Shown here one piece after another: positions 33,974 to 43,200 of a stretch of 64,000 nucleotides of DNA. This DNA comes from Gaiellasilicea sp046594445 (GTDB taxonomy: Bacteria > Actinomycetota > Thermoleophilia > Gaiellales > Gaiellaceae): positions 9,284-73,283 of the forward strand of contig JBKJSM010000122.1 in the NCBI GenBank assembly GCA_046594445.1, read 5' to 3'. Every line of letters begins with the position of its first letter. Within the stretch, counting starts at the first letter, position 1. The translations under genes were made by a program, and so were the position numbers. The notes beneath the pieces were generated by a model. That model was not told the origin of the DNA. It did not search any database and saw only the letters and a program-made list of their open reading frames with translations.

Positions 33974-34559
33974 CCGTGACGGACTCCGCGGTGGCGGTCT
34001 CCTCGTCCGGAGCCTCCTCGACCACCGCCTCAGCGACCGGGTCCGGCTCGGCAGCGGGCTCCTCGACGACCTCGGGCTCGGCCTCCGCCGCGGCCTGAGC
34101 TTCGGCCTCGGCAACCTCGGCAGCCGCTGCAGCCTCCGCCGCGGCGAGCTCCGCGGCCGCCTCGGCCTGAACCGCCTCGGCCTCCGCCTTCGCGGCGGCC
34201 ACCTGGGCGGGGGTCTGGCGAAGCTCGCGGACGCGGGCCTTCTTGCCGACCTTCTCGCGCAGGTAGTAGAGCTTGGCGCGGTTGACGTCGCCGATCGCGC
34301 CGACCTCGATCTTCTCGATCTTCGGCGAGTGCACGGGGAACGTCCGCTCGACGCCGACGCCGAAGGACTGCTTGCGGACGGTGAACGTCTCGCGCGCGCC
34401 CGAGCCCTGGCGCTTGATCACGATCCCCTCGAAGACCTGGACGCGACGACGCTGGCCCTCGATCACCTGGAAGTGCACGCGCAGGGTGTCGCCCGCCTTG
34501 AAGCGAGGGATGTCCTTGCGCAGCTGGCGCTGCTCGATGCTCTCGATGATCGTGCTCAT
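33909..34559 (-). CDS. rplS: 50S ribosomal protein L19 with long acidic tail
   Basis: 216 residues. The first ~115 are a normal bL19 (IPRFKAGDTLRVHFQV, then ERTFPVHSPKIEKIEV and AKLYYLREKVGKKARVRE). The remaining ~100 residues are an Ala/Glu/Pro-rich low-complexity tail of strong negative charge, not part of the L19 fold. L19 sits at the 30S-50S interface. Last of the rpsP-khpA-rimM-trmD-lepB-rplS run. Confidence 0.95.
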   Translation of the reverse strand: MSTIIESIEQRQLRKDIPRFKAGDTLRVHFQVIEGQRRRVQVFEGIVIKRQGSGARETFTVRKQSFGVGVERTFPVHSPKIEKIEVGAIGDVNRAKLYYLREKVGKKARVRELRQTPAQVAAAKAEAEAVQAEAAAELAAAEAAAAAEVAEAEAQAAAEAEPEVVEEPAAEPDPVAEAVVEEAPDEETATAESVTDEPVAEAAEAPSDDATADEKP

Positions 34560-34602
34560 GGGAAAGAGGTGGCCGCTCGGCCGGGGGCCAATGGTAGCGA
34601 AA

Positions 34603-35313
34603 TTAGCGAACGCTGATTCTGTTCGGCGGCCAGTACGTGGCGAAGACCTTGCCGATCAGGTTCCCGCGCGGGACCGTCCCCCACTCGCGCGAGTCGCACG
34701 ACTGTGAGCGGTTGTCGCCCATCATGAAGTACTCCCCCGCCGGGACCTGGAACGTCTCGGGGCCGCGCGCGTCACGCCGGTCGGGAGCGATGTACGGCTC
34801 GTCGAGCTTCTTGCCGTTGATGTAGATGAAGCTGTACCCCCGCTCGGTGCGCAGCTCGAGCCGCTCGCCGGGGAGGCCGATCAGCCGCTTCACGAACGTA
34901 CCGCCCGCGCCGCAGCGAGTCCTGGCCGCCGGCGGCGTCTCGAAGACGACGATCTCGCCGCGCTTCGGATCGGCGAAGCGATAGATGAAGCGGTTCGCCA
35001 GCACCCGGTCGGAGAAGCGCGCCTCGCACCCATGCGCATTCCGCGCGCAGTGAAGCGTCGTCTCCATCGAGGAGGACGGAATCCGGTACGGATTGACGAC
35101 GTACGCCTTGATCGCGAGCACGATCGCGATCGCGCCGACGATCGTCACGATCCAGTCGATCGTGATCCGCAGCCCGTGCGGCAATCCTCGCGTCAGACGG
35201 TCGACGGGGTTGCGGGAGTGCCGGATCGGCGGGGCCGGAGGAGGAGGCTCGGGCGGCGGGGCGATCGGGTCGTCCGCGCGCGAGCCCCAGGGATCGCGAT
35301 CGTCGCCGTTCAC
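34603..35313 (-). CDS. lepB: signal peptidase I
   Basis: 236 residues. A Pro-rich cytoplasmic N-terminus (about 1-45), one membrane helix (about 50-72), then the catalytic domain: Ser in IPSSSMETTL, Lys in GTFVKRLIGLPGE, and MMGDNRSQSCDSREWG near the C-terminus (box E). It removes signal peptides on the outer membrane face. The insert between Ser and Lys carries a Cys pair (HCARNAHGCEARF). GTG 35313 overlaps the trmD stop (GTGA). Confidence 0.94.
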   Translation of the reverse strand: MNGDDRDPWGSRADDPIAPPPEPPPPAPPIRHSRNPVDRLTRGLPHGLRITIDWIVTIVGAIAIVLAIKAYVVNPYRIPSSSMETTLHCARNAHGCEARFSDRVLANRFIYRFADPKRGEIVVFETPPAARTRCGAGGTFVKRLIGLPGERLELRTERGYSFIYINGKKLDEPYIAPDRRDARGPETFQVPAGEYFMMGDNRSQSCDSREWGTVPRGNLIGKVFATYWPPNRISVR

Positions 35314-35966
35314 GGCGTGCTCCGCTCGCGGCTCTGCTCCTGCCGCCACTGGTCGACGCGGCCGTGGTCGCCGGACAGGAGCACGTCCGGGACGGTCCAG
35401 CCCCGGAACTCGGCCGGCCGGGTGTAGTGCGGATATTCGAGGCCGCCCTGGAGCGACTCCGAGAAGCTCTCGTTCTCGCCCGAGCCCTCGGCGAGGGCGC
35501 CCGGGAGGCGCCGCGCAATCGCATCCAGTAGCACCATCGCGGGCAGCTCGCCGCCCGAGAGGACGTAGGGGCCGATCGAGATCGCGTCGGAGCAGAGGTT
35601 GGTGACGATCCGCTCGTCGAAGCCTTCGAAGCGGGAGGAGAGGAGCGTCACGGCGGGCTCGAGGGCGAGCTCCTCGACCACGGCCTGCGTCAGGGGCCTC
35701 CCCTGAGGCGTCAGCGCGATCACGCGGTGCTCGGGCGCACCCCCGTAGACGGCCTCGAGCGCCGCTGCGACAACATCGACGCGCAGCACCATCCCGGCGC
35801 CGCCCCCGTAGGGCTCGTCGTCGACCTGGCCGGCGCGCAAGGGGGTCGTGTCGCGGTAGTTGAAGAAGCGCAGCTCGAGCTCGGTGCCGAGGACGGCCGC
35901 GACCGGACGCTGCTCGGTCATCCAGCCGAAGGCATGGGGCACCTGGGTGAAGACGTCGAGGCGCAC
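35310..35966 (-). CDS. trmD: tRNA (guanine37-N1)-methyltransferase
   Basis: 218-residue SPOUT methyltransferase making m1G37, which prevents +1 frameshifting. Family text: DVFTQVPHAFGWMTEQ, DDEPYGGGAGMVLRVD, the knotted SAM loop LLSSRFEGFDERI and SIGPYVLSGGELPAMVLLDAI. GTG 35966 has a TAACCT box 8 bases upstream, overlapping the rimM stop, so trmD may also have its own near-leaderless promoter. Confidence 0.95.
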   Translation of the reverse strand: MRLDVFTQVPHAFGWMTEQRPVAAVLGTELELRFFNYRDTTPLRAGQVDDEPYGGGAGMVLRVDVVAAALEAVYGGAPEHRVIALTPQGRPLTQAVVEELALEPAVTLLSSRFEGFDERIVTNLCSDAISIGPYVLSGGELPAMVLLDAIARRLPGALAEGSGENESFSESLQGGLEYPHYTRPAEFRGWTVPDVLLSGDHGRVDQWRQEQSRERSTP

Positions 35967-35974
35967 GACCGGGC

Positions 35975-35980
35975 AGGTTA
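35975..35980 (-). promoter_or_regulatory. -10 box, near-leaderless (trmD)
   Basis: TAACCT, 8 bases before GTG 35966, overlapping the TAA stop of rimM. Confidence 0.3.
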
Positions 35981-36445
35981 CTCGGCGTCGGCGAAGCCGC
36001 GGGCAACGAGGACGCGGCCTCCGTCGAGGTCGACGCTCAGCACGCAGGCGTCGATCATCGGGAGCAGCATGCCGTTGTCGAGCACGAGCGCGTCGTTCGC
36101 CGGGCCGTTCTCGACGTCCGCGACGCTCCCGAGCATCCGCCCGCCCTCCTCCTCGACGGACAGTCCGACGAGCTGGAAGACGTAGTACGCGTCCTCCTCA
36201 GGCTCCGGCAGCTCGTCCCGCCGCACGGCGAGCGTCGAGCCGCGCGGCACGGGCCGGTCGAGCTTGATCACGAACCGGCCGCCAGAGCCGCGCTTGGAGA
36301 CGGTCACGCGCGCGGGCTCTCCGTCGACGAGGAGCACGGCGTCGAGCGCGAAGCGCTCCGCGAACTCACTCGAGCCCTCGACGAAGAATGAGCCGTCGAT
36401 CCCGTGCGGCCGGCCTACCCGGCCAACCGTGACGAGCTCACTCAA
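35978..36445 (-). CDS. rimM: ribosome maturation factor RimM
   Basis: 155 residues; assists maturation of the 30S head with S19. N-terminal RimM barrel (VGRVGRPHGIDGSFFV) and C-terminal PRC-barrel-like domain (AYYVFQLVGLSV, PMIDACVLSVDL). Overlaps khpA by 8 bp. Confidence 0.93.
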   Translation of the reverse strand: MSELVTVGRVGRPHGIDGSFFVEGSSEFAERFALDAVLLVDGEPARVTVSKRGSGGRFVIKLDRPVPRGSTLAVRRDELPEPEEDAYYVFQLVGLSVEEEGGRMLGSVADVENGPANDALVLDNGMLLPMIDACVLSVDLDGGRVLVARGFADAE

Positions 36446-36668
36446 CGATTTCGAGCACGATGCGCCGGCGCGAGCGCGCGGCGCTGGCGCGCACGATCGT
36501 GCGCAGCGCGCGGGCGAGCCGGCCCTGGCGGCCGATCACCTTGCCTCGGTCTTCCGGGTCGACGTACAGCTCGAGCACCGTCGCGTCCTCGCGCTCGACC
36601 TGCTCGACGCGCACCGCGTCGGGATTGTCCACGAGCTGCTTGGCCAGCCAGGCGAGCAGCTCGGCCAT
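36438..36668 (-). CDS. khpA: KH-domain RNA-binding protein KhpA
   Basis: 76-residue single KH domain with the GxxG loop seen in DRGKVIGRQGRLARALR. Binds RNA, usually with a KhpB/Jag partner; no jag gene is in the window. Its start abuts the rpsP stop. Confidence 0.92.
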   Translation of the reverse strand: MAELLAWLAKQLVDNPDAVRVEQVEREDATVLELYVDPEDRGKVIGRQGRLARALRTIVRASAARSRRRIVLEIVE

Positions 36669-36916
36669 CAGGCGGCGCCGATACCGGCGGCCTTGATCAG
36701 CTTCGAGACCGCATCGGAGGGCTGCGCGCCCTTGCCGATCCAGTCCTTGACCTTGGCCTCGTCGAGCTCGATCGTCGACGGGTCGGTCTGCGGGTTGTAG
36801 CGGCCGATGATCTCGATGAACTTGCCGTCGCGAGGAGACCGCGAGTCGGCGACGACGACGCGGTAGATCGGATTCTTCTTCGAGCCGACTCGCGTCAGCC
36901 TGATGCGTACTGCCAT
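36668..36916 (-). CDS. rpsP: 30S ribosomal protein S16
   Basis: 82 residues, normal bS16 length; N-terminus VRIRLTRVGSKKNPIYRVVVADSR-type text (KKNPIYRVVV visible) and C-terminal helix. The ATG at 36916 follows a GGAGATAGGCAGAG stretch. The MGEPWVPP mini-ORF of the 94-bp element ends 22 bases upstream, so that element lies in its leader. Confidence 0.95.
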   Translation of the reverse strand: MAVRIRLTRVGSKKNPIYRVVVADSRSPRDGKFIEIIGRYNPQTDPSTIELDEAKVKDWIGKGAQPSDAVSKLIKAAGIGAA

Positions 36917-36938
36917 CTCTGCCTATCTCCGTCCTGAA

Positions 36939-36965
36939 TCATGGGGGAACCCATGGTTCCCCCAT
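36939..36965 (-). CDS. putative 8-residue leader peptide MGEPWVPP (copy 1)
   Basis: ATG at 36965 with a strong AAGGAGG site six bases upstream; reads MGEPWVPP then TGA, 22 bases before rpsP. The start codon lies in the palindrome arm. It is identical in its first eight codons to the copy before fakA. Translation is untested. Confidence 0.35.
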   Translation of the reverse strand: MGEPWVPP

Positions 36966-37033
36966 GAGCCCCCTCCTTCTCGTCTGAACACCGTCGAAGC
37001 GTAGCGGGCTGCGCCGGGCAAAGCCCGGCTCCG
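36940..37033 (-). repeat. 94-bp composite element, copy 1 (before rpsP)
   Basis: Block A (36940-36979): 40 bp identical to the copy at 54167, holding a palindrome CATGGGGGAAC / GTTCCCCCATG (5-base loop) and AAGGAGGGGGC. Block B (37012-37033): 22 bp with a GCCGGGC-TTT-GCCCGGC hairpin, 21/22 identical to copy 2. The 32 bp between are unrelated but equal in length. A flanking GCGTAGCG/CGCTACGC repeat surrounds block B in this copy only. Confidence 0.85.
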
Positions 37034-37055
37034 CCCGTGAAGCGTTCGCTACGCA

Positions 37056-38384
37056 TCAACGTCTGCCAGTCTTGGTCAGTTGCCCGGGAAGTGTAGGCAT
37101 CTTTCCCTTCCCCATCTGCTTCATCATCTTCTCCATCTGCTTGCGTGCGGAGAGGAGCTTGTTCACGTCCTGGATCGTCTGGCCGCTGCCGTAGGCAATC
37201 CGCTGCCGGCGCGATCCGTCGATCAGGTGCGGCTTGCCCCGCTCCTGCGGCGTCATCGAGAGCACGATCGCCTCGACGCGCGCGAGCTGGCGCTCGTCGA
37301 TGTCGACGTCCTTCAGCTGGTTGCCGATGCCGGGAATCATCTTCAGCACCCCCTGGAGCGGCCCCATCTTCTTCAGCATCCGCTGCGCCGAGAGGAAGTC
37401 GTCGAACGTGAAGATGCCGGCGCGCATCCGTGCCTCCATCGCCGCCTGCTCGTCCACCTCGACCGCCGCCTCCGCTTTCTCGATCAGCGTCAGCACGTCG
37501 CCCATGCCGAGGATCCGGGACGCCATCCGGTCGGGATGGAACTCCTCCAGCTGGTCGAGCTTCTCCCCGACGGAGACGTACTTGATCGGGCGGCCCGTCA
37601 CCTGGCGAACCGAGAGCGCCGCGCCGCCGCGCGCATCGCCGTCGAGCTTCGTCAGGATGACGCCGTCGAAGGCGACGTGCTCCTGGAAGGACAGCGCCAC
37701 GTTGACCGCCTCCTGGCCCGTCATCGCGTCCAGCACGAGCAGCACGTTCATCGGCTTCGCGGCCTTGCGCACGCGTGCGAGCTCGTCCATCAGGGCCTCG
37801 TCGACGTGCAGCCGGCCGGCCGTGTCGAGGATGACGACGTCCTGGCCGGCAGCCTTCGCCGCTTCGATCCCGTACGTGACGACCTCGACCGGGTCCTGGG
37901 TGTCCTTGCGGTAGACCGGAATCTGGATCTGGCGTCCGAGCTGCTCGAGCTGGTCGATCGCGGCGGGGCGCTGGAGGTCGGCGGCCACAAGTGCCGGCTT
38001 CTTCCCCTCCTGCCGGAGCTTCAGCGCCAGCTTGGCCGAGGCGGTCGTCTTGCCGGAGCCCTGGAGGCCGGCGAGCAGGATCACGGTGGGCGACTTTCCG
38101 AAGGCCAGCCGGGAATCGCCCGTGCCCATGAGGGCGGTGAGCTCCTCGTGGACGATCTTCACGATCTGCTGTCCGGCGTCGAGCCCCTTCAGGACGTCCT
38201 GGCCGGTCGCCCGCTCCTTGACCTGCGCGACGAAGGACTTGACCACCTCGAAGTTGACATCCGCCTCGAGCAACGCGAGCCGAATCTCGCGCATCGCCTT
38301 CGAGATCGCCTCGTCGTCGAGCCGACCCTTGCCACCGAGGCCGCCGAGGGCGCGTTGGAGCTTGTCGGAAAGGGTGTCGAACAC
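37056..38384 (-). CDS. ffh: signal recognition particle protein Ffh
   Basis: 442-residue SRP GTPase: N domain (1-90), G domain with GLQGSGKTTASAKLA (G1), DTAGR (G3) and TKLDGDARGG (G4 region), then the Met-rich M domain (about 300-442; MRMKK-type segments such as RMLKKMGPLQGVLKMIPG) binding signal sequences and 4.5S RNA. GTG 38384 follows TACACT by 8 bases. ftsY is upstream on the same strand. Confidence 0.96.
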   Translation of the reverse strand: MFDTLSDKLQRALGGLGGKGRLDDEAISKAMREIRLALLEADVNFEVVKSFVAQVKERATGQDVLKGLDAGQQIVKIVHEELTALMGTGDSRLAFGKSPTVILLAGLQGSGKTTASAKLALKLRQEGKKPALVAADLQRPAAIDQLEQLGRQIQIPVYRKDTQDPVEVVTYGIEAAKAAGQDVVILDTAGRLHVDEALMDELARVRKAAKPMNVLLVLDAMTGQEAVNVALSFQEHVAFDGVILTKLDGDARGGAALSVRQVTGRPIKYVSVGEKLDQLEEFHPDRMASRILGMGDVLTLIEKAEAAVEVDEQAAMEARMRAGIFTFDDFLSAQRMLKKMGPLQGVLKMIPGIGNQLKDVDIDERQLARVEAIVLSMTPQERGKPHLIDGSRRQRIAYGSGQTIQDVNKLLSARKQMEKMMKQMGKGKMPTLPGQLTKTGRR

Positions 38385-38392
38385 GGCCCGTC

Positions 38393-38398
38393 AGTGTA
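38393..38398 (-). promoter_or_regulatory. -10 box, near-leaderless (ffh)
   Basis: TACACT, 8 bases before GTG 38384. Confidence 0.4.
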
Positions 38399-38475
38399 GA
38401 CGCGTGTCCGCGCGTCCCTGCCCTTGGCGGACGTGTGGGCTCCTGGCCCCGACATGTCCTGAAGGAACGATCAGG

Positions 38476-39426
38476 TCAGCCCGAGACGAGGGCGCGGGCG
38501 AAGTCCTGCGGGTCGAACGGGCGCAGATCGTCGAGCCCCTCGCCGACGCCGATCAGCTTCACCGGCAGGCCGAGCTCATAGGCGATCGCGACGGCGATGC
38601 CGCCCTTCGCCGAGCCGTCGAGCTTCGTCAGCACGACGCCGGTGACCCCCGCCGCCTCTCCGAAGAGCCGCGCCTGCTGGAGGCCGTTCTGGCCTGTGGT
38701 CGCGTCGACGACGAGCAGCGTCTCGTGCGGCGCGCCCTCTAGCCGGCCCTCGATCACGCGACGGACCTTGGTGAGCTCCTCCATCAGGTTCGACTGCGTG
38801 TGCAGGCGGCCGGCGGTGTCGACGATCGCGACATCGGTGCCACGCGCGCGGGCGGCTTCCACGGTGTCGTAGGCGACCGCGGCGGGATCGGCGCCCTGCG
38901 CCGCGCCGACGAAGTCCGCCCCCGCCCGATCGGCCCAGATCTCGAGTTGCTCCTCGGCGGCGGCGCGCCAGGTGTCCGCCGCGCCCAGGAGGACAGTGCG
39001 GTCGTGCTCGCGGAGCTTCTGCGCGAGCTTGCCGATCGTCGTCGTCTTGCCGGTGCCGTTGACGCCGACGACGAGGATCACGCTGGGAGTGGCGGGCAGG
39101 TTCAGCGTCCCCGGCTCGCCGAGCATGTCCGTGATCTCCGCTGCGAGCGCCTCGCCGAGATCGCCGAGGTCCGAGCGCAACTCGAGCCGGCGAACGAGCT
39201 CAGCGGTCGCCGGGACGCCGACGTCGCCCCGGATCAGCGCCTCCTCGAGCCGCTCCCAGTCGTCGGCGTTGCCTGGATCGAAGGCCGCGGCTGCGAGCTC
39301 GCCTGTGAGCGCGCGGCGGCTCTTGCCGAGCGACTCGCGCAGCCGCCCGAGGAAGCCCTGCTGCTCCTCGACCGACTCCTGCGGCCCCTCCGCGTCTCCC
39401 AGCAGCTCAGCCCAGCTTCTCGCCAT
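38476..39426 (-). CDS. ftsY: SRP receptor FtsY
   Basis: 316-residue SRP receptor GTPase with only a short N-terminal acidic A region, then the NG domain: VVGVNGTGKTTTIGKLA (G1), DTWRAAAEEQL, DTAGRLHTQSNLMEEL (G3), TKLDGSAKGG (G4). It docks ribosome-nascent chain-Ffh complexes at the membrane. ATG 39426 has TAACGT 9 bases upstream. Separated from smc by a nucleotidyltransferase gene that normal synteny lacks. Confidence 0.95.
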   Translation of the reverse strand: MARSWAELLGDAEGPQESVEEQQGFLGRLRESLGKSRRALTGELAAAAFDPGNADDWERLEEALIRGDVGVPATAELVRRLELRSDLGDLGEALAAEITDMLGEPGTLNLPATPSVILVVGVNGTGKTTTIGKLAQKLREHDRTVLLGAADTWRAAAEEQLEIWADRAGADFVGAAQGADPAAVAYDTVEAARARGTDVAIVDTAGRLHTQSNLMEELTKVRRVIEGRLEGAPHETLLVVDATTGQNGLQQARLFGEAAGVTGVVLTKLDGSAKGGIAVAIAYELGLPVKLIGVGEGLDDLRPFDPQDFARALVSG

Positions 39427-39435
39427 CGGCGCGGA

Positions 39436-39441
39436 ACGTTA
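39436..39441 (-). promoter_or_regulatory. -10 box, near-leaderless (ftsY)
   Basis: TAACGT, 9 bases before ATG 39426. Confidence 0.35.
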
Positions 39442-39462
39442 GCCTCAGCTCACGAGTAGCCG

Positions 39463-40266
39463 TCACCTTCGGCGGGTGTCGGCTTCGTTCATCACGTCGT
39501 CGATGAACGCCAGCGTGCGGTCGACGTCCTCCCGAGCGGCCGGCTCGTGAACGCGCCGCCACGGGTCCGGCCGGTTCGCCAACGCACACTCGATGAGATC
39601 GGCCCATTCGGCGTCCAACGCTCCTAGAGCCCACTCAGCCGACTCCCGCTTCGAGACGACCGTTCCTCGGAGGACAGAGTGCAGGATCCGGCAGAAGGTG
39701 AGAACGAGATACGGCTGCTGCCAGCGGCTCATCGTGTCCGCCTCGCTGGAGGCGCGCGCCCACGCGGCGTATTCAGGTAGCGCCGCCATTGCCTCTGTCC
39801 TGAGCTCGGCCAGCGAGACGCGATCGATCAGCTCCTTCGGATCGGGGCCGGCGAGCACGACACCGTGGTCGCGGAGGAGCCACCGCACGACAGCCGTGTT
39901 GCAGTGCGCGTCCAGGACGAGCTCGCTCGCTCCGTTGTCGAGGAACAGCAGCGGCGTCCGCGCGGGATCGACGCGCCGCAGCAGCGCTGCGGGGAAATAC
40001 GAGCCTTCGAGGTGCTGCGCCCACGGCACCTCGAGCTCATAGATGCGCTCGTGTATCTCCTGGAGCCCGGCGACCTGCTTCTCCGTGGCCGCCTCGTGCA
40101 GGACGACGATGAAGTCGACGTCGCTGTGCGCGTCGGCCTCGCCGAGCGCGAACGATCCCTGCAGGTACGCGCCGAAGAAGTTCCCGGCCAGGATCGCCGC
40201 TGCGCTCGCAACCACCTCCTCCAAGAGCGCATTGAGCTCCGGGTAGATCGTCGGACGACCGGCCAT
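39463..40266 (-). CDS. nucleotidyltransferase-domain protein (aminoglycoside adenylyltransferase-like)
   Basis: 267 residues. N-terminal Pol-beta-type nucleotidyltransferase with GSFALGEADAHSDVDFIVV (GS...DxD metal site), followed by an all-helical C-terminal domain like that of ANT(3'')/ANT(9) and DUF4111 proteins. It could adenylylate a small molecule such as an aminoglycoside, or a cellular target; resistance is not shown by sequence. It lies between smc and ftsY with its own leaderless promoter overlapping the smc stop, so it looks like an insertion in a conserved gene run. Confidence 0.75.
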   Translation of the reverse strand: MAGRPTIYPELNALLEEVVASAAAILAGNFFGAYLQGSFALGEADAHSDVDFIVVLHEAATEKQVAGLQEIHERIYELEVPWAQHLEGSYFPAALLRRVDPARTPLLFLDNGASELVLDAHCNTAVVRWLLRDHGVVLAGPDPKELIDRVSLAELRTEAMAALPEYAAWARASSEADTMSRWQQPYLVLTFCRILHSVLRGTVVSKRESAEWALGALDAEWADLIECALANRPDPWRRVHEPAAREDVDRTLAFIDDVMNEADTRRR

Positions 40267-40272
40267 GGGCCG

Positions 40273-40278
40273 ATCCTA
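40273..40278 (-). promoter_or_regulatory. -10 box, leaderless-type (nucleotidyltransferase gene)
   Basis: TAGGAT, 6 bases before ATG 40266; its first three bases are the smc stop codon. Confidence 0.45.
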
Positions 40279-43200
40279 GGAGGCCGCGGCGGCCGCTTCC
40301 TGCTGGGGAAGCCGGCGTGAGACCACCTGCGAGACGCCGTCGCCGCCCATGGTGACGCCGTAGAGCACGTCGGCGGCCTCCATCGTGCGCTTCTGGTGCG
40401 TGATCACGACGAACTGGGCGCGGTCGGCGTACCGGCGCAGAAGCTCGACGAAACGGCCGATGTTGGCGTCGTCCAGCGCCGCCTCGACCTCGTCGAGGAG
40501 GTAGAAGGGGCACGGCTTCGCGAGAAAGAGCGCGAACAGGAACGAGATCGCTCCGAGCGCCTTCTCGCCGCCCGAGAGCATCCCGAGTCGCGTGATCTTC
40601 TTGCCGGCCGGGCGCAGCTCGACCTCCACCCCGGTTTCGCCGCCCTCCTCGTCCGGCTCGACGAGCCGCAGCCGCCCTTCACCGCCCGGGAAGAGCGTTG
40701 CGGCAACGTCCTCGAAGTGCTCGGCGACCGCGTGGAAAGTGTCGGCGAAGCGGCGCTCGACCGTCTCGGCCAGCTCGTCGCGGAGGTCGGCGAGCTCCTT
40801 CAGGCTCTGCTCCAGATCCTCGCGCTGCACCTCGAGCTCAGCGAGCCGCTCTTTCTCGGCCTCGTACTCCTCCTTCGCAAGCGGGTTCACCTGCCCGAGC
40901 TGGATGCGGCGCTGCTCGAGCCGCTCCGCGCGCACGGCGAGCTCGTCGCGGTCCTCGCCCTCCGACGGCTCAGCACCTGCCTCCTCGAGCCGGCGGCTGG
41001 CGTCGGCGGCCTCAGCCTCGATCCGCGTCAGCTCGATCTCGATCTCGGTCGAGCGCTGGGCCGCGTCCTCCGCGCTCTGGCGGAGCGCGACTTCGGCGGC
41101 GCCGAGCTCGCGGAGGGTCGAACCGAGCTCTCCCGTTCGCGCCGCGCCGGCGTCGACGCGCGCGCGCAGCGGGGCGTCGAACCGGGACGCCGCGACCGCG
41201 GCCGCCGCCAGTGTCTCGTCGAGCCGCTCGGCGCCTGCCAGGACACGCCGGACGAGGTCGGGATCGAGCGCCGCTCCCGTTCCGGCGCTCGCGCCGACCT
41301 GCCCGGCGGCCGACCGCGCTGCCTCAGCCTCCTCAGCTGCTGCGGCTGCGAGGTGCTCCGCCGCCTCAGTCAGGTCGCGTGCCTCGCGCTCGATCCGTGG
41401 GCGCTCGTCCTCGCCGGCCGCGAGCGTCCGAACCGGGCCTTCGCCACCGAGCCGGACGCGATCGAGCTCCGCGGCCGCAGCGCACGCAGTCGCCCGTGCG
41501 GACTCGGCCCGGGCCTCGTGCTCGAGCATGCCGACGCGGGCCAGCTCGGCCGCGAGCTCGGTCGTCCGGCCGGTTCCGGTGTCTGCGCGCTCCCGCAACG
41601 GCTCTTCGAGACGGGCGGCTATCGCCACAGCGGCGAGCAGCGTCTCGTCGAGCCTGTCCGCCACCCCTCCGAGCCGCCGCAGCAGGGCGGGATCGGCTGT
41701 CTGCGTGGCTCGGAGATGAGCGACCTGGGCGTATGCGGCTTCTGCCGACTCCGCCTGCTCGGCCGCCTCGGCCGCGGCACGGTCGGCGTCCTTGGCCTTG
41801 GCCTGCAGCTCGGCGACCTCCTTCGCGAGCTCGCGTCGCCGCGTCTCGAGCTCGAGCAGCACCGCCTCGGCGGCCTCACCTGCGAACCAGAGCTCGCCGC
41901 GCTCCGGGTCGAAGCCGAAGCCCTCGCTCGTCACGGACGGGACGCGTGCGGAGAGAAGCGTTTCGAGCGGCACGACCGGCAGCTCCGCGACACGCTCGGA
42001 CGGCTGCCTGCCCACCAGGACGGCGAGGCTGCCAAGGCCCGCGTCGCGGGCACGCTGCAGCAGCGCCAGTCCGGCGGCCGGATCGGCTGCCATCACGGCG
42101 GAGGCACGCCAGGTGAGCGCCGCCGCGACGGCGCGCTCGCTCCCCGGCGGGACGTCGAGCAGCGACAGGGCGAGCGCGGCGCCCTCGTCCGCCAGCGCCC
42201 GAGCGGCCGGAGGAATTCCTTCGCGCTCCGCCAGTGCTTGCTGGAGCGCGACCAGCCGCTCCTGTGCGAGCGACGCCCGCCCCGCGAGGTCGTCGCGCGC
42301 GTGGGCAGCAGCGCGGGCCGCCGCCATGGCGTCGTTCGCCGCGGCCTCGAGGTCGGCGGGGGAGCGGCCGGGACGCTTCGCGAGGGCTTCGGACTCCGCC
42401 AGCTCGAACCGCAGGCGCTCGCGGAGGACCGAGACGGATTCGTTCCGCATCGCGATCCGCTCGCGGGCGGCTCCGAGCCGGTAGAGCGCGGCTGTCGCCC
42501 CCTCTCTCCCTCCCGCTGCGTCTGCGAGCTCGGACTCGATCCCCTGCCGCTCGCTCCGGAGCGCGTCGAGCCGCTCCTCGGCGCGCGTCGCTGCGGCCCG
42601 CTCCAGCCCGGCCAGGCGCTCCTGGGCCGCTCGCGCGCGCTCTGCGCCCGCACCGCTCGCAGCGGCGGCCGCCCTTGCCTGGGCGGTCGCATCGGCTGCG
42701 GCGCGCTCGAGCGCCAGCGCCGACTCGTCGGTGTGCTCCGCCGAGGCCGCCTCGGCCTCGCCGAGATCGGCGCGCAGGTTCGCCAGTAGCGCCTGCGCGC
42801 CCTCCTGGCGCAGCGTGATCCGCTCGCTCGCTCCCTGGAGGCGATAAAGGGCCTTGATCGCCGACTCGCGGCGGCCCGCGGCGTCGGCGAGCTCCTCCTC
42901 CGCCGCTTGGCGCTCGACGAGCAGCGCCTGCAGCCTCTCCTGGGCGCTGCGACGTCCGATCGCGGCCGCGGTCTTGCGCTCCTCGACGGCCAAGCGGCGC
43001 AGGTCCGCAGCCGCGAGATCGAGCTGGGCGATCCGGGCGCGTAGCGCGGCGACCTCGGTGGCGAGCTTCTCGGCGCGCTCGGCCGCCGTCGCCTGGAGCG
43101 CGAGGGGCCGGAGCCGCTTTCGGACCTCGGCCTCCACGTCGCGGGCGCGCTCGACCTGGATCCCCACCCGGGCGAGCTTGAGCTCGGCGCGGTGCCGGCG

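Noticed and set aside
40396..42789. 797-codon plus-strand frame opposite smc
   Set aside because: Mirror of the SMC coiled-coil codons (Ala/Glu/Arg-rich); no recognisable protein.
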